Shown in pieces: positions 25,590 to 35,023 of a DNA stretch of 64,000 bases. This stretch comes from Burkholderia sp. Nafp2/4-1b. Its GTDB lineage: Bacteria; Pseudomonadota; Gammaproteobacteria; Burkholderiales; Burkholderiaceae. The position numbers and the translations under genes are program-made. Each line of letters begins with the position of its first letter. The stretch's first letter is position 1. The notes beneath the pieces were generated by a model. The model searched no databases, was not told the origin of the DNA, and saw nothing but the letters and a program-made list of their open reading frames with translations. The stretch spans positions 1-64,000 of the forward strand of contig NZ_ML058615.1 in assembly GCF_003635165.1 (NCBI RefSeq), given 5' to 3'.

Positions 25590-26942
25590 ATGATGGCAGG
25601 TGGAAAGACAATCGACGTCAAGTCGTTCATCGACGAGCGGCCCGTGTCGCGCTACCAGTGGCTGCTGGTCGTGCTGTGCTGCCTCGTCGTGATTGCCGAC
25701 GGGATGGACGTCGCGATCATGGGGTTCGTCGCACCGTCGGTGATTCGCGACTGGGCGATCTCGCGTCCCGAGTTCGGGCTCGTGATGAGCGCGGCGCCGA
25801 TCGGGCTCGTGATCGGCGCGCTGCTGGCCGGCCCGAGCGCCGACCGGTTCGGCCGCAAGCGCGTGCTGATCGCGTCGGTGTTCCTGTTCGGTGTGTTCAC
25901 GATCGTGACCGCGCACGCGCAGTCGCCGTTCGAGATGGCGGTGCTGCGGCTGCTGACCGGCATCGGCTTGGGTGCGGCGATGCCGAACACGACGACGCTG
26001 CTGTCGGAGTACGCGCCGCAGCGGATGCGTGCGCTGATGATCACCGTGATGTTTACGGGCTTCAACCTCGGCTCTGCGCTTATCGGCTTCGTCGCCGGCT
26101 GGCTGATTCCGCTGCACGGCTGGCGCGCGGTGCTGCTATTCGGCGGCGCGCTGCCGCTGCTGCTGATTCCACTGCAGTTGTGGCTGCTGCCCGAATCGGC
26201 GCGGCTGCTGGCCGTGCGCGGCGCGCCGTCGCAACGCATCGGCGCGCTGCTGAACCGCGTGTGCGGCGCCCGGTTCACTGGCAACGAGACGTTCGTGTCG
26301 AACGAGCCGCCGCTGCCGACGCGCAAGCCGATCGGCGTGCTGTTCTCGCAAGGCTATGGCCGCGTGACGCTGTCGCTGTGGATGACGTACTTCATGGGGC
26401 TGCTGGTGATCTACCTGCTGACCGGCTGGCTACCGACGCTGATCAAGGATGCCGGGTTGTCCGTCGGCACGGCCGCGAACGTGACCGCGATGTTCCAGAT
26501 CGGCGGCACGATCGGCGCAATCGGCGTGGGCTGGCTGATGGACCGCGTGCGGCCGGCGCCGGTGATTGGCGCCGCGTATCTCGGCGGCGGGCTGTGCGTG
26601 GCCGTGCTTGCCTGGGCGGGGGCGTTGTCGTCGTCGCTCGCGTTGCTGGTGTTCGCGGCCGGTTTCTGCATGAGCGGCGCGCAGACCGGGCTGAACGCGT
26701 ATGCACCGGGTCGCTATCCGACGGTTGCACGCGCAACCGGCGTGAGCTGGATGCTCGGGATGGGCCGCTTCGGCAGCATCTTCGGCTCGGCCATCGGCGG
26801 TGCGCTGCTCGGCCTCGGCTGGAAGTTCGACGCGATCCTGTCGATGCTCGCAGTGCCGGCCACACTGGCGGCGATCGCGATCATGACGACGCAGCGTGCG
26901 GCCGTGCCCGAACCGCAGGAACTCGAAAACCCGGCGCACTGA
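25590..26942 (+). CDS. MFS aromatic acid:H+ symporter (gallate transporter)
   Basis: This 450-residue, 12-segment major facilitator of the aromatic-acid symporter type has the signature DGMDVAIMGFVAPSVIRDW in segment 1 and GPSADRFGRKRVL in the loop after segment 2. The intracellular loop near residue 205 has PESARLL. Position inside the gallate cluster points to gallate or a related hydroxybenzoate as substrate, as for GalT of Pseudomonas. The start at 25590 follows GGAGACAGGAGAG; a second ATG is immediately adjacent. Confidence 0.88.
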   Translation: MMAGGKTIDVKSFIDERPVSRYQWLLVVLCCLVVIADGMDVAIMGFVAPSVIRDWAISRPEFGLVMSAAPIGLVIGALLAGPSADRFGRKRVLIASVFLFGVFTIVTAHAQSPFEMAVLRLLTGIGLGAAMPNTTTLLSEYAPQRMRALMITVMFTGFNLGSALIGFVAGWLIPLHGWRAVLLFGGALPLLLIPLQLWLLPESARLLAVRGAPSQRIGALLNRVCGARFTGNETFVSNEPPLPTRKPIGVLFSQGYGRVTLSLWMTYFMGLLVIYLLTGWLPTLIKDAGLSVGTAANVTAMFQIGGTIGAIGVGWLMDRVRPAPVIGAAYLGGGLCVAVLAWAGALSSSLALLVFAAGFCMSGAQTGLNAYAPGRYPTVARATGVSWMLGMGRFGSIFGSAIGGALLGLGWKFDAILSMLAVPATLAAIAIMTTQRAAVPEPQELENPAH

Positions 26943-27015
26943 CGCACGTCGCACACCGCCGTCTGGCGCGGCCGTCGGCAGAGTGCCGGACACTTCATCC
27001 AATGCAGGAGCATCA

Positions 27016-28041
27016 ATGATCATCGATATCCACGGTCACTACACCACCGCGCCGAAGGCGCTGGAAGCGTGGCGCAATCGCCAGATCGCGGCGCTCGGTA
27101 GTCCATCGGAGCAACCGAAGGTGGCCGAGCTGAACATCGGCGACGACGAGTTGAGCGAATCGATCGAGCACAATCAGCTGCGACTGATGCGCGAGCGCGG
27201 CCTCGACCTGACGATCTTCAGCCCGCGCGCGAGCTTCATGGCGCATCACATCGGCGACTTCGCGGTGTCGAGCACGTGGGCGGCCGTGTGCAACGAACTG
27301 TGCCATCGCGTCCATCGCCTGTTTCCCGATCACTTCGTGCCGGCCGCGATGCTGCCGCAAAGCCCGGGCGTTGATGTCGCGACCTGCATTCCGGAGCTCG
27401 TGCGCTGCGTCGAGGAATACGGCAACGTCGCGATCAACCTGAATCCGGATCCGTCCGGCGGCCACTGGACGAGCCCGCCGCTGTCGGATCGCTACTGGTA
27501 CCCGATCTACGAGAAGATGGTCGAGTACGACATTCCCGCGATGCTCCACGTGAGCACGAGCTGCAACGCGTGCTTCCACACGACCGGCGCGCACTACCTG
27601 AACGCCGACACCACGGCGTTCATGCAGTGCCTGACCTCCGACCTGTTCCGTGATTTCCCGACGCTGCGCTTCGTGATTCCGCACGGCGGCGGTGCGGTGC
27701 CGTATCACTGGGGACGGTTCCGCGGGCTCGCGCAGGAGCTGAAGAAGCCGCCGCTGAAGGACCATCTGCTGAACAACGTGTTCTTCGATACGTGCGTGTA
27801 TCACCAGCCCGGCATCGACCTGCTGACCGGCGTGATCCCGGTCGACAACATCCTGTTCGCGAGCGAGATGATCGGCGCGGTGCGCGGCATCGATCCGGAG
27901 ACCGGTCACTACTACGACGACACGAAGCGCTACATCGACGCATCGTCGCTCGATGCGCAAGCGCGTCACAAGATCTACGAAGGCAATGCGCGGCGCGTGT
28001 ATCCGCGCCTGGATGCGCAACTGAAGGCGAAGGGGCTTTGA
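27016..28041 (+). CDS. ligJ: 4-oxalomesaconate hydratase (LigJ, amidohydrolase type)
   Basis: This 341-residue amidohydrolase-family protein starts with the metal site MIIDIHGHYTTAPKALE. His appears again in AMLHVSTSCNACFHTTG and FVIPHGGGAVPYHWGR. It hydrates 4-oxalomesaconate to 4-carboxy-4-hydroxy-2-oxoadipate. The length matches LigJ; the Pseudomonas GalB hydratase belongs to a different family, so this cluster uses the Sphingobium-type enzyme. GCAGGAG precedes the start. The aldolase gene begins 2 bases after its stop. Confidence 0.88.
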   Translation: MIIDIHGHYTTAPKALEAWRNRQIAALGSPSEQPKVAELNIGDDELSESIEHNQLRLMRERGLDLTIFSPRASFMAHHIGDFAVSSTWAAVCNELCHRVHRLFPDHFVPAAMLPQSPGVDVATCIPELVRCVEEYGNVAINLNPDPSGGHWTSPPLSDRYWYPIYEKMVEYDIPAMLHVSTSCNACFHTTGAHYLNADTTAFMQCLTSDLFRDFPTLRFVIPHGGGAVPYHWGRFRGLAQELKKPPLKDHLLNNVFFDTCVYHQPGIDLLTGVIPVDNILFASEMIGAVRGIDPETGHYYDDTKRYIDASSLDAQARHKIYEGNARRVYPRLDAQLKAKGL

Positions 28042-28043
28042 TC

Positions 28044-28727
28044 ATGACTGAACTCGGTGTGGTGTACCGCACGATCCAGCGTGCGGATTCGGATGTGGCG
28101 GCGCGGCTCGGCGCGCTCGGCTCGGCGACGGTGCACGAGGCGATGGGCCGCACGGGGCTGCTGAAGCCCTACATGCGGCCGACCTATCCGCGCGCGCAGG
28201 CGTCCGGCACGGCCGTCACGGTGCTGCTGCATCCGGGCGACAACTGGATGATGCACGTCGCGGCCGAACAGATCCGGCCCGGCGACGTGGTCGTCGCGGC
28301 AATCACCGCGGATTGCACGGACGGCTATTTCGGCGACCTGCTCGCGACGAGCTTCAAGGCACGCGGCGCGCACGCGCTGATCATCGATGCCGGCGTGCGC
28401 GACGTCGCGGTGCTCGAGGCGATGCAGTTCCCGGTTTGGAGCAAGGCGATTTCGGCGAAAGGCACGATCAAGGCGACGCTCGGTTCGGTGAACGTGCCCG
28501 TCGTATGTGCGGGCGCGCTCGTCCACCCCGGCGACGTGATCGTCGCGGACGACGACGGCGTGGCCGTGGTACCGGCCGCGCGCGCGGCTCAGGTGCTCGA
28601 GAAGGCGGCGGCCCGCGAAGCGAACGAAGCGGCGAAGCGCGCGAAGCTCGCGTCCGGCGTGCTCGGCCTCGACATGTACGACATGCGCGAGCCGCTGCGT
28701 CAGGCCGGCTTGCGCTACATCGACTGA
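28044..28727 (+). CDS. ligK: 4-carboxy-4-hydroxy-2-oxoadipate aldolase (LigK/GalC)
   Basis: This 227-residue protein of the RraA-like aldolase family has the metal/pyruvate site seen in ITADCTDGYFGDLLATSF and IIDAGVRDVAVL, plus GDVIVADDDGVAVVP near residue 170. It splits 4-carboxy-4-hydroxy-2-oxoadipate to pyruvate and oxaloacetate and also decarboxylates oxaloacetate. It is tightly coupled to the upstream hydratase gene, and a ModA-like gene follows after 14 bases. Confidence 0.92.
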   Translation: MTELGVVYRTIQRADSDVAARLGALGSATVHEAMGRTGLLKPYMRPTYPRAQASGTAVTVLLHPGDNWMMHVAAEQIRPGDVVVAAITADCTDGYFGDLLATSFKARGAHALIIDAGVRDVAVLEAMQFPVWSKAISAKGTIKATLGSVNVPVVCAGALVHPGDVIVADDDGVAVVPAARAAQVLEKAAAREANEAAKRAKLASGVLGLDMYDMREPLRQAGLRYID

Positions 28728-28741
28728 TTCAGGGGGACGCG

Positions 28742-29449
28742 ATGATGCAGACACCGGAAGCGGCGCTGGCCGTCACGGGCATCTCGTCGATGGCGACGCG
28801 GCCGGTGCTCGCGCGGCTTGCCGCCGCTTACGAGCGCGACACCGGCGCGCGCGTCGCGATCACGTCGGTAGGCGGCGTCGACGCCGCGCGGCGCGTGCGC
28901 GACGGCGAGCCGTTCGATGTCGTCGTGCTCGCGTCCGATGCGATCGAGCGGCTCGCGGCGGATGGTCACGTCGGGCCGGGCAGCCGCGTGGACGTCGCGC
29001 GCTCGGGCATCGCGGTCGCGGTGGCGAGCGGCGCGCCGCGCCCAGACATCGGCACCGAAGCCGCATTGCGCGATGCGGTCCTGGGCGCAGGCCGGATCGG
29101 CTATTCGACCGGGCCGAGCGGCACGCACCTGATGCGCCTGTTGGCCCGCTGGGGCATCGCCGACGCGATCGCGCCGCGCATCGTGCAGGCCCCGCCGGGC
29201 GTCCCGGTCGGCGCGTTGATCGCATCCGGCGAGGTCGAGCTCGGCTTTCAGCAGACGAGCGAGCTAATGCACGTGCCGGGCGTCGCGATCGTCGGCGCGC
29301 TGCCCGACGCGGCGCAGGCGGTGACGGTGTTCGCCGCCGCGGTCTCGGCCGTCGCGCGCGATCGCGTGGCCGCGGCGCGATTCCTCGCGTATCTGGCGTC
29401 GCAGGAAGCCGCGCACATCAAGCGCGAGCACGGGATGGAGCCCGCATGA
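28742..29449 (+). CDS. ModA-like substrate-binding-fold protein without signal peptide
   Basis: This is about 235 residues with the fold signature of molybdate-type extracellular solute-binding proteins (VLARLAAAYERDTGARVAI, PFDVVVLASDAIERLA, GYSTGPSGTHLMRLL, GEVELGFQQTSELM). There is no signal peptide and no ABC permease or ATPase nearby, so it probably stays in the cytoplasm. It sits in the gallate operon where a 4-oxalomesaconate tautomerase might be expected. It might bind a pathway intermediate or have been recruited as an enzyme; neither can be shown here. Either of two adjacent ATGs (28742, 28745) may be used. Confidence 0.7.
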   Translation: MMQTPEAALAVTGISSMATRPVLARLAAAYERDTGARVAITSVGGVDAARRVRDGEPFDVVVLASDAIERLAADGHVGPGSRVDVARSGIAVAVASGAPRPDIGTEAALRDAVLGAGRIGYSTGPSGTHLMRLLARWGIADAIAPRIVQAPPGVPVGALIASGEVELGFQQTSELMHVPGVAIVGALPDAAQAVTVFAAAVSAVARDRVAAARFLAYLASQEAAHIKREHGMEPA

Positions 29450-29648
29450 GGCCGATGCGGCCAGATCGATAAACGAATCGGATGGGATTCGCCGCGTTTC
29501 GCAACGGACTCCAGAGAATTGATTCGCGATACTGATGAAATGATGTGCAGTGGTCTCGATCACACGGTTCATCGAAGAATCGATACAACGTCGCCGCTTC
29601 GTCCGTTCGGGGCGGGCGGTATATCCGGCAGAAAGACAGGAGACAGGC

Positions 29649-31457
29649 ATGCATACGAACTGCAGGGCAGGGTGGATGGCGCGCGCATGGCATCGCGTAA
29701 CACGCATGAGGCGCGATGCGCGGGCCAGGGTATTGGCGGTCGGCTTCGTGTGGCTGTGTGCGGTGCTGACGGGCTGGCCTAGTGCGGCGAACGCGGCGAG
29801 CACCGCCGGACTCGCGAACCTTCCGGCGGTGATGCCCGCGATGTCGTGTCCGTCGGTCGCGGCGCTCGACCTGAGCGGCGTGACCGACGGCACCGTCACG
29901 ATCACGTCGGCGGTGCTGCTGCCGGCCGGCACGGTCGTCGGTAACAACACGTTGCCGGCGCCGATGTGCGACGTGAAGGGCACGATCGGCCCGGGCGCTT
30001 CGCTGTTCGAACTGCAGCTGCCGACGCAGGGCTGGACGCAGCGTTACCTGCAGACGGGTTGCGGCGGCCTGTGCGGCAACCTGTCCGTCAATGCGCCGAT
30101 GGCATCGACGTGCGTGCCGGTGACGAACGGCACGATCGCGATGGCTGCGACCGACATGGGCCACGAAGGCGGCAACGACGGTTCGTGGGTGCTCGACCCG
30201 AAGGCGAAGATCGATTTCGCATACCGCGCTGAACATGCAACGGCTCAGGTCGCTAAGGCGATTATCGGCAAGTTCTATGCACGCCCTGCGCGCTACGCGT
30301 ACTTCGACGGCTGCTCGGACGGCGGCCGCGAAGCGCTGATGGAGGCGCAGCGCTTCCCCGACGACTTCGACGGCATCGCCGCCGGTGCACCGGCGAACGA
30401 CCTGATCGTGCAGAACACGTTCCACCATGCATGGCCGAACGCGGTGAACACCGACCCGAAGACGGGCAACGCGATCCTGCTCGCCGGCAAACTGCAGATG
30501 CTGCACGCGGCCGTGCTGAAGGCGTGCGACGCGCTGGACGGCGTGGCCGACGGCGTGATCGACAATCCGCGCGCGTGTCGCTTCGATCCCGCGACGATCG
30601 TCTGCGCGCAAGGGCAGTCCGCCGCGACCTGCCTGACGCCGCAGGAAGCGGACGTCGTCCGCCGGATTCACGACGGCGCGACGACCGCGGACGGTACGCG
30701 GCTCGAGCCGCTCGTCGCGCGCGAATGGGGCTCCGAGCTGAATTGGACGCTGTTCGTCCCGGCGACTGCCACTGCACAGAGCGGCACGATCGGCTTCGTG
30801 CTGCCGTTCCTGCGCTATCTCGACTACTACAACGCGTCGTATCCGTCCGCGGCGATCGGCGACCTGAAGTTCACGCTCGACGGGTTCGCGAAGACGGTGC
30901 CGGTGTCGAACTACCTGGCCGCGACCGATCCTGACCTGAGCCGGTTCGCCGGGCGCGACGGCAAGCTGCTGCTGTGGCACGGCCTGGAAGATCAGCACAT
31001 CTCGCCGCGTTCGAGCATCGCGTACTACGAAGCGATGAAGCACTACATGGGCGACGCGAGAGTCGACCGCTTCGCCCGCTTCTACCTGTTCCCGGGCGTC
31101 TCGCACTGCGGCGGCGGCCAGGGACCGAACGTGTTCGACATCCTGTCGCCGCTGATGGCGTGGACCGAGACGGGCGCGACGCCGGACCGGATCGTCGCGT
31201 CGATCGTCGACGCGAACGGCAACACGACGCGCACGCGCCCGGTGTTCCCGTATCCGGCTACCGCGCGCTACACGGGCACCGGCAGCACCGACGACGCGGC
31301 GAACTTCGTCGCCGATACGCCGAAGGCCGACCCGTTCGTCGACCTGCACTGGGCCGGCGAATGGCTGTACTCGCCGGGTTACGAGGCGCAATGTCAGGCC
31401 CAGGGTTCGCAGCTCGTCTGCAAGGGCGGCAGCGGCTGGCATGCATATCGTCCGTGA
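29649..31457 (+). CDS. Exported tannase / feruloyl esterase-family protein
   Basis: This 602-residue serine esterase has a long N-terminal export signal ending near residue 50 (FVWLCAVLTGWPSAANAAS). The nucleophile lies in YFDGCSDGGREAL, the acid in WHGLEDQHIS and the histidine in GVSHCGGG. The Cys next to Ser and the Cys next to His form the CS-D-HC arrangement of the tannase family. It should release gallate from galloyl esters outside the cytoplasm, feeding the upstream dioxygenase pathway. The start at 29649 was chosen for AGGAGA just before it. Confidence 0.88.
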   Translation: MHTNCRAGWMARAWHRVTRMRRDARARVLAVGFVWLCAVLTGWPSAANAASTAGLANLPAVMPAMSCPSVAALDLSGVTDGTVTITSAVLLPAGTVVGNNTLPAPMCDVKGTIGPGASLFELQLPTQGWTQRYLQTGCGGLCGNLSVNAPMASTCVPVTNGTIAMAATDMGHEGGNDGSWVLDPKAKIDFAYRAEHATAQVAKAIIGKFYARPARYAYFDGCSDGGREALMEAQRFPDDFDGIAAGAPANDLIVQNTFHHAWPNAVNTDPKTGNAILLAGKLQMLHAAVLKACDALDGVADGVIDNPRACRFDPATIVCAQGQSAATCLTPQEADVVRRIHDGATTADGTRLEPLVAREWGSELNWTLFVPATATAQSGTIGFVLPFLRYLDYYNASYPSAAIGDLKFTLDGFAKTVPVSNYLAATDPDLSRFAGRDGKLLLWHGLEDQHISPRSSIAYYEAMKHYMGDARVDRFARFYLFPGVSHCGGGQGPNVFDILSPLMAWTETGATPDRIVASIVDANGNTTRTRPVFPYPATARYTGTGSTDDAANFVADTPKADPFVDLHWAGEWLYSPGYEAQCQAQGSQLVCKGGSGWHAYRP

Positions 31458-31524
31458 CCGGACGACAGCGCGGCATGATCACAACAACACACGCATGCAA
31501 CAACGCAAGGAAGGAGACACATCG

Positions 31525-32318
31525 ATGAAGAAGCAGGCATCACAGGTCGCGCTGACCGCCATCGCGATGGCGGCGGCCGCACCGGCATTCGCGCAGAGCA
31601 GCGTCACGCTGTACGGGATCGTCGACAACGGGATCGGCTACCAGAGCAACGCGATGACGCTCAGCTCGACGAGCGGCGGCAAGTCGGTGGTCAGGATGAA
31701 CCAGGGGGTGTGGGCGGCAGCCGTTTCGGCTTGAAGGGTGCCGAGGATCTCGGCGGCGGCACGAAGGCGATCTTCGCGCTCGAATCGGGCTTCAACTCGG
31801 GCACGGGCGCGACGCAAGACACCGATGCGATGTTCGGGCGGCAGGCGTGGGTCGGGCTGACCAATGCAACCTACGGCACGCTGACCGCGGGACGGCAGTA
31901 CGCGTCGTACTACCAGACGATGTCGGCATTCAGCCCGACGACGTGGGTCACCGGCTACTACGGCGCGCACCCGGGCGACGTCGACGGGCTCGACACGATC
32001 TATCGCGCGAACAACACGCTCGAATACACGTCGCCGAAATGGTATGGCCTGACGCTGAGCGGCTCGTATTCGTTCGGCGGCGTGGCCGGCAGCACCAATG
32101 CCGGCTCGACATGGGCAACCGGCATCCAGTACGCGGCCGGCCCGCTCGGCGTCGGCCTCGCGTTCGAGCGCGTGAACAATTCGAATACGGCCGGCGGCAC
32201 GAGCGGCGCGGGCAGCATCGTCGACGCGACCGCGACGCTAGGTGACGGGTTCAACTCCGCGCCGTCGTCGACCGGGAACCAGTTCGCGTTCGGTGCGGGT
32301 ATCATTCATCGGTTCTGA
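31525..32318 (+). pseudogene. Gram-negative porin, frameshifted and internally deleted
   Basis: A signal peptide (MKKQASQVALTAIAMAAAA) and the first strands (SSVTLYGIVDNGIGYQS) read normally from ATG 31525 with AAGGAGA upstream. Near 31710 a one-base deletion in a run of Gs moves GSRFGLKGAEDLGGGTKAIF into another frame. The rest continues to the terminal FAFGAGIIHRF. About 100 residues of the usual ~360 are missing from the second half. It is the last gene of the tannase/gallate cluster and was probably its outer-membrane uptake channel. Confidence 0.8.
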
Positions 32319-32533
32319 TGCAGGTCTGACAACGCGCGCATCCGGCGGCGTCCGAATGGCGCGTATAAAGCAGAGTGCGCCCACATCGGGTTCTGCAGCC
32401 GGCGAATCGCAGGCGGTATCGGCCCGAGCGGGATCATCCTGTTCAATGCGCCGTCGGCCGCTACACCGACTGTTCGCATGCGGCTTCGGACTTCACATAC
32501 TGACTCAGACCGCAAAGTCGAGAGATCGACCGA

Positions 32534-33115
32534 TCACTTCCGTTTCTGCTTGACCGCCTTGGCTTGCCAGCTTTCCTCATCCAGCAGGCGGGCGAAAAGC
32601 CGGTTTCGCATGGCGCCGGTCAGCGGCATCAGGCCAAGCAGTACGTTGAACGCAATGCCGCTCGCCGCGAAGTAACGCAGCAGCGAGAGTTCGAAATCGC
32701 CCGACTCCTTGTCCATGGTTTTCAACTTGTCGGCATTGCCGCTCTCCCGGCCCACGAGCAGTTCCGGGCTTTCGATGATTGCCGCCAGCACGGCGCGTGC
32801 GACCGAGTTCGGCTGATTGATGGCTTCCCGGAAAATCGCGATCTGGGCAGCGAGGGTTGGCTCGGCCTTCGATGCACCCTCCTTCACGAGGTAATCGCGC
32901 CCAAACTGTTCGAATTGCTGCTGCTGGAATTCGAGCAACGCCTCGAGCACACCCTGCTTGGTACGGAACTGGTGCAGCAACCCGCCCTTGCTGATGCCGC
33001 TTTCACGCGCGAGCGCGTCGAACGTCAATCCACCGACACCATCACGTGTGAGGATGCTGAGTGCTGCATCGATTGCCTTCTTGCGGGAAATTTCCGAGCG
33101 AGTTTGGTTGTCCAT
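32534..33115 (-). CDS. TetR-family repressor of a small envelope-protein regulon
   Basis: This 193-residue TetR protein has the HTH LTFDALARESGISKGGLLHQ near residues 30-50 and a C-terminal domain of the type seen in small TetR repressors (SVARAVLAAIIESPELLVGR). The start at 33115 (MDNQTRSE) is the first ATG of the conserved N-terminus. Its own promoter region holds the operator at 33237-33254, and an equivalent site lies at 35324-35341, so it probably represses itself and the surrounding genes. Ligand unknown. Confidence 0.85.
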   Translation of the reverse strand: MDNQTRSEISRKKAIDAALSILTRDGVGGLTFDALARESGISKGGLLHQFRTKQGVLEALLEFQQQQFEQFGRDYLVKEGASKAEPTLAAQIAIFREAINQPNSVARAVLAAIIESPELLVGRESGNADKLKTMDKESGDFELSLLRYFAASGIAFNVLLGLMPLTGAMRNRLFARLLDEESWQAKAVKQKRK

Positions 33116-33236
33116 TGAGTTGTCACGATGGCGTCGCGCTGATGCGCAGTGAGGGGCGGTAGCGCGAGATGAGCTCGAGAGAGCTCCCCCGCTGCCAAGC
33201 GTGACATTGTACCTTCTCGATTCTCGTCCACAATAC

Positions 33237-33254
33237 AAACCGGATAGACGGTTT
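33237..33254. promoter_or_regulatory. TetR operator AAACCG-N6-CGGTTT (site 1)
   Basis: The dyad AAACCG/CGGTTT with spacer GATAGA lies between the divergent TetR gene and the lipoprotein gene. A plausible promoter, TTTACA (33252-33257)-N17-TACGCT (33275-33280), overlaps its right arm, so binding would block transcription toward the lipoprotein. The same dyad recurs at the centre of the palindrome at 35305-35360. Confidence 0.65.
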
Positions 33255-33349
33255 ACACGTCATAAAGGCGATGCTACGCTAGCCCCGCATCAACTCTTTT
33301 CGCAATTTCACCTCTGGTGCCGGCCGGGGCACCTTTCACGGATTCCGAC

Positions 33350-34012
33350 ATGCTCACCATCAAATTCAGCTCTTTTATTTTTTCAGGCGTCACGGTGTTG
33401 ACGTTGGCCGCATGCGCCGGCGTGCAGCCTGCTGCCTATTCGGGCATTGCATCCTCATCCCAGCTGGCACCGAACCGCGGCGGCGACGCCGCAAAGGTGC
33501 CGTACCGATATGCGCCACGCGTCGACTGGTCGCGCTACCGGCAGGTGATGGTGGATTCGGTCGTCGTGTATGCCGGTCAGGACAATCAGTTCGGCGACTT
33601 GAAGGCCGAGGACAAGGCGGCGCTTGCCAATTACATGGGGAAGGTGTTTGCCGACAACCTCTCGAAACGCTTCCCGGTCGCTCCTAAGCCGTCCCCTGCG
33701 ACGCTGCGTGTGCGGCTTACGCTCACGGGCGCGGAGAAAACCACGGCGGTTGTCGGACAAGCCATGCATTTCGATATCGCCGGCAATCTGTATAACGGCG
33801 TGCAGGCAATTCGGGGCGGCAAGGGCGCGTTCAGCGGTTCGGTGTCGTACGCCGTCGAAGTCTACGACAGCACGAGCGGTCAACTGCTGATGGCTTATGT
33901 GACAAAACAGTATCCGAACGCCATGAACCTGCCGGCCGCGTTCGGTTCGCTGAGTGCGGCCCGGACCGGTATCGACAAGGGCGCGGATGCGCTCGTTGCC
34001 GAGCTCCGGTGA
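33350..34012 (+). CDS. DUF3313-type lipoprotein
   Basis: This 220-residue protein has a lipoprotein signal (SGVTVLTLAACAG, lipid-acceptor Cys near residue 22). The mature part resembles DUF3313 (YRQVMVDSVVVYAGQDNQFG, then a region with LADNL-like and LRVRLTLTGAEKT motifs). It is probably anchored to the outer membrane facing the periplasm. It is divergent from the TetR gene and downstream of operator site 1. Function is not known. Confidence 0.75.
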   Translation: MLTIKFSSFIFSGVTVLTLAACAGVQPAAYSGIASSSQLAPNRGGDAAKVPYRYAPRVDWSRYRQVMVDSVVVYAGQDNQFGDLKAEDKAALANYMGKVFADNLSKRFPVAPKPSPATLRVRLTLTGAEKTTAVVGQAMHFDIAGNLYNGVQAIRGGKGAFSGSVSYAVEVYDSTSGQLLMAYVTKQYPNAMNLPAAFGSLSAARTGIDKGADALVAELR

Positions 34013-34101
34013 TGGCGAGGATGTCACGCTCGCCGCAACGCCGCGGGTCGATGTCGAGACATCCCTGATGACGTGACCGACATCGACAAGGAGCCGGGAG
34101 T

Positions 34102-34320
34102 ATGCGCGAAATCGCCTATCTTATTCTTACGACGCCACCACCGGTCATGGTTTCGATCGTGTTCCTAGCGGCCTATGTGGCGATCGTGACTCCTGCTCAC
34201 ATGATCCGTGGCGCGCTTGCGCGGGACATTTTCGGTACGATGGCCGGTGTCTTCGCGTCGCTCTTCTATCTGACGCTCGTGCTGGGCTCCCAGACCGACA
34301 TCCAGAACCTCTTTGAATGA
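34102..34320 (+). CDS. Small two-segment membrane protein
   Basis: This 72-residue protein has two hydrophobic stretches (VMVSIVFLAAYVAIV and MAGVFASLFYLTLVLG). AAGGAG precedes the start. It follows the DUF3313 lipoprotein gene by 90 bases and is probably in the same TetR-controlled unit. No family recognised. Confidence 0.55.
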   Translation: MREIAYLILTTPPPVMVSIVFLAAYVAIVTPAHMIRGALARDIFGTMAGVFASLFYLTLVLGSQTDIQNLFE

Positions 34321-34534
34321 TCGCGCGTGGGACTGCGTCGACTGCAGGCGATGGAGTGGACCCGCCCGGGTCACATTGATCGCCCTATTGCCGCGCGGAA
34401 AAGAGCGTGGGCGAATACACGTGCCATCGCCCGGATTGGACACCGGCACGGCGACCTGTGGGGCCGTTCATGGCGTGCCGCCCGGCGGGCATGGACATCC
34501 GGCCGTAACACCCGCGTCATGCAACCACGCTTCC

Positions 34535-35011
34535 TCAGTTTTCATCTATCCGCGGTCGAATGCGGGAAACGGCTTTGTCCATCTCCGGCATGATCGTGGT
34601 TCGACCTTTGCTAAGCCATGCCTGGCCAGCGGAACTCGTGTAGAAATCGTTGACGCTGCGGAGTTCGTCTATCGTGAAATTCCTTGCGCAGCTATCCGTC
34701 AACTGCTTGAGTACCGGATCCCTGAGATCGTTGACGGCGTCTTCGACCATCTCGCGATAGGTGCTGGCGTCCGACGATCCTTTCGGTCTGCGCTTGCCAC
34801 CGGCGATCCCGTACGATCTTCTGACGAGATCGCGGATACGCTGGTCCATATCGTCTTCCATGCCTGATGACGAGAGCGCCTGACGGCAGAGGGTGCGCTT
34901 CTCGCCGAATCGATTCAAATCGTCGAGACCGCGGAACTGAGCATGTGCCGTCGAAACACAACCGATCGTTGCCATGCAGGACACGATCAGGGTGACGTAT
35001 GAAATCCTCAT
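34535..35011 (-). CDS. DUF2059-type exported protein
   Basis: This 158-residue protein has a signal peptide (MRISYVTLIVSCMATIGC...STAHA) and a helical mature domain ending with DELRSVNDFYTSSAGQAWLS, the hallmark of DUF2059. It is probably periplasmic. It lies 12 bases downstream of a small membrane-protein gene on the same strand, and both are transcribed away from the 56-bp palindrome. Function unknown. Confidence 0.78.
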   Translation of the reverse strand: MRISYVTLIVSCMATIGCVSTAHAQFRGLDDLNRFGEKRTLCRQALSSSGMEDDMDQRIRDLVRRSYGIAGGKRRPKGSSDASTYREMVEDAVNDLRDPVLKQLTDSCARNFTIDELRSVNDFYTSSAGQAWLSKGRTTIMPEMDKAVSRIRPRIDEN

Positions 35012-35023
35012 TTGGGGCCCATG

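Noticed and set aside
29418..31442. 674-codon minus-strand frame
   Set aside because: It mirrors the tannase gene, which has a signal peptide and CS-D-HC catalytic motif on the plus strand.
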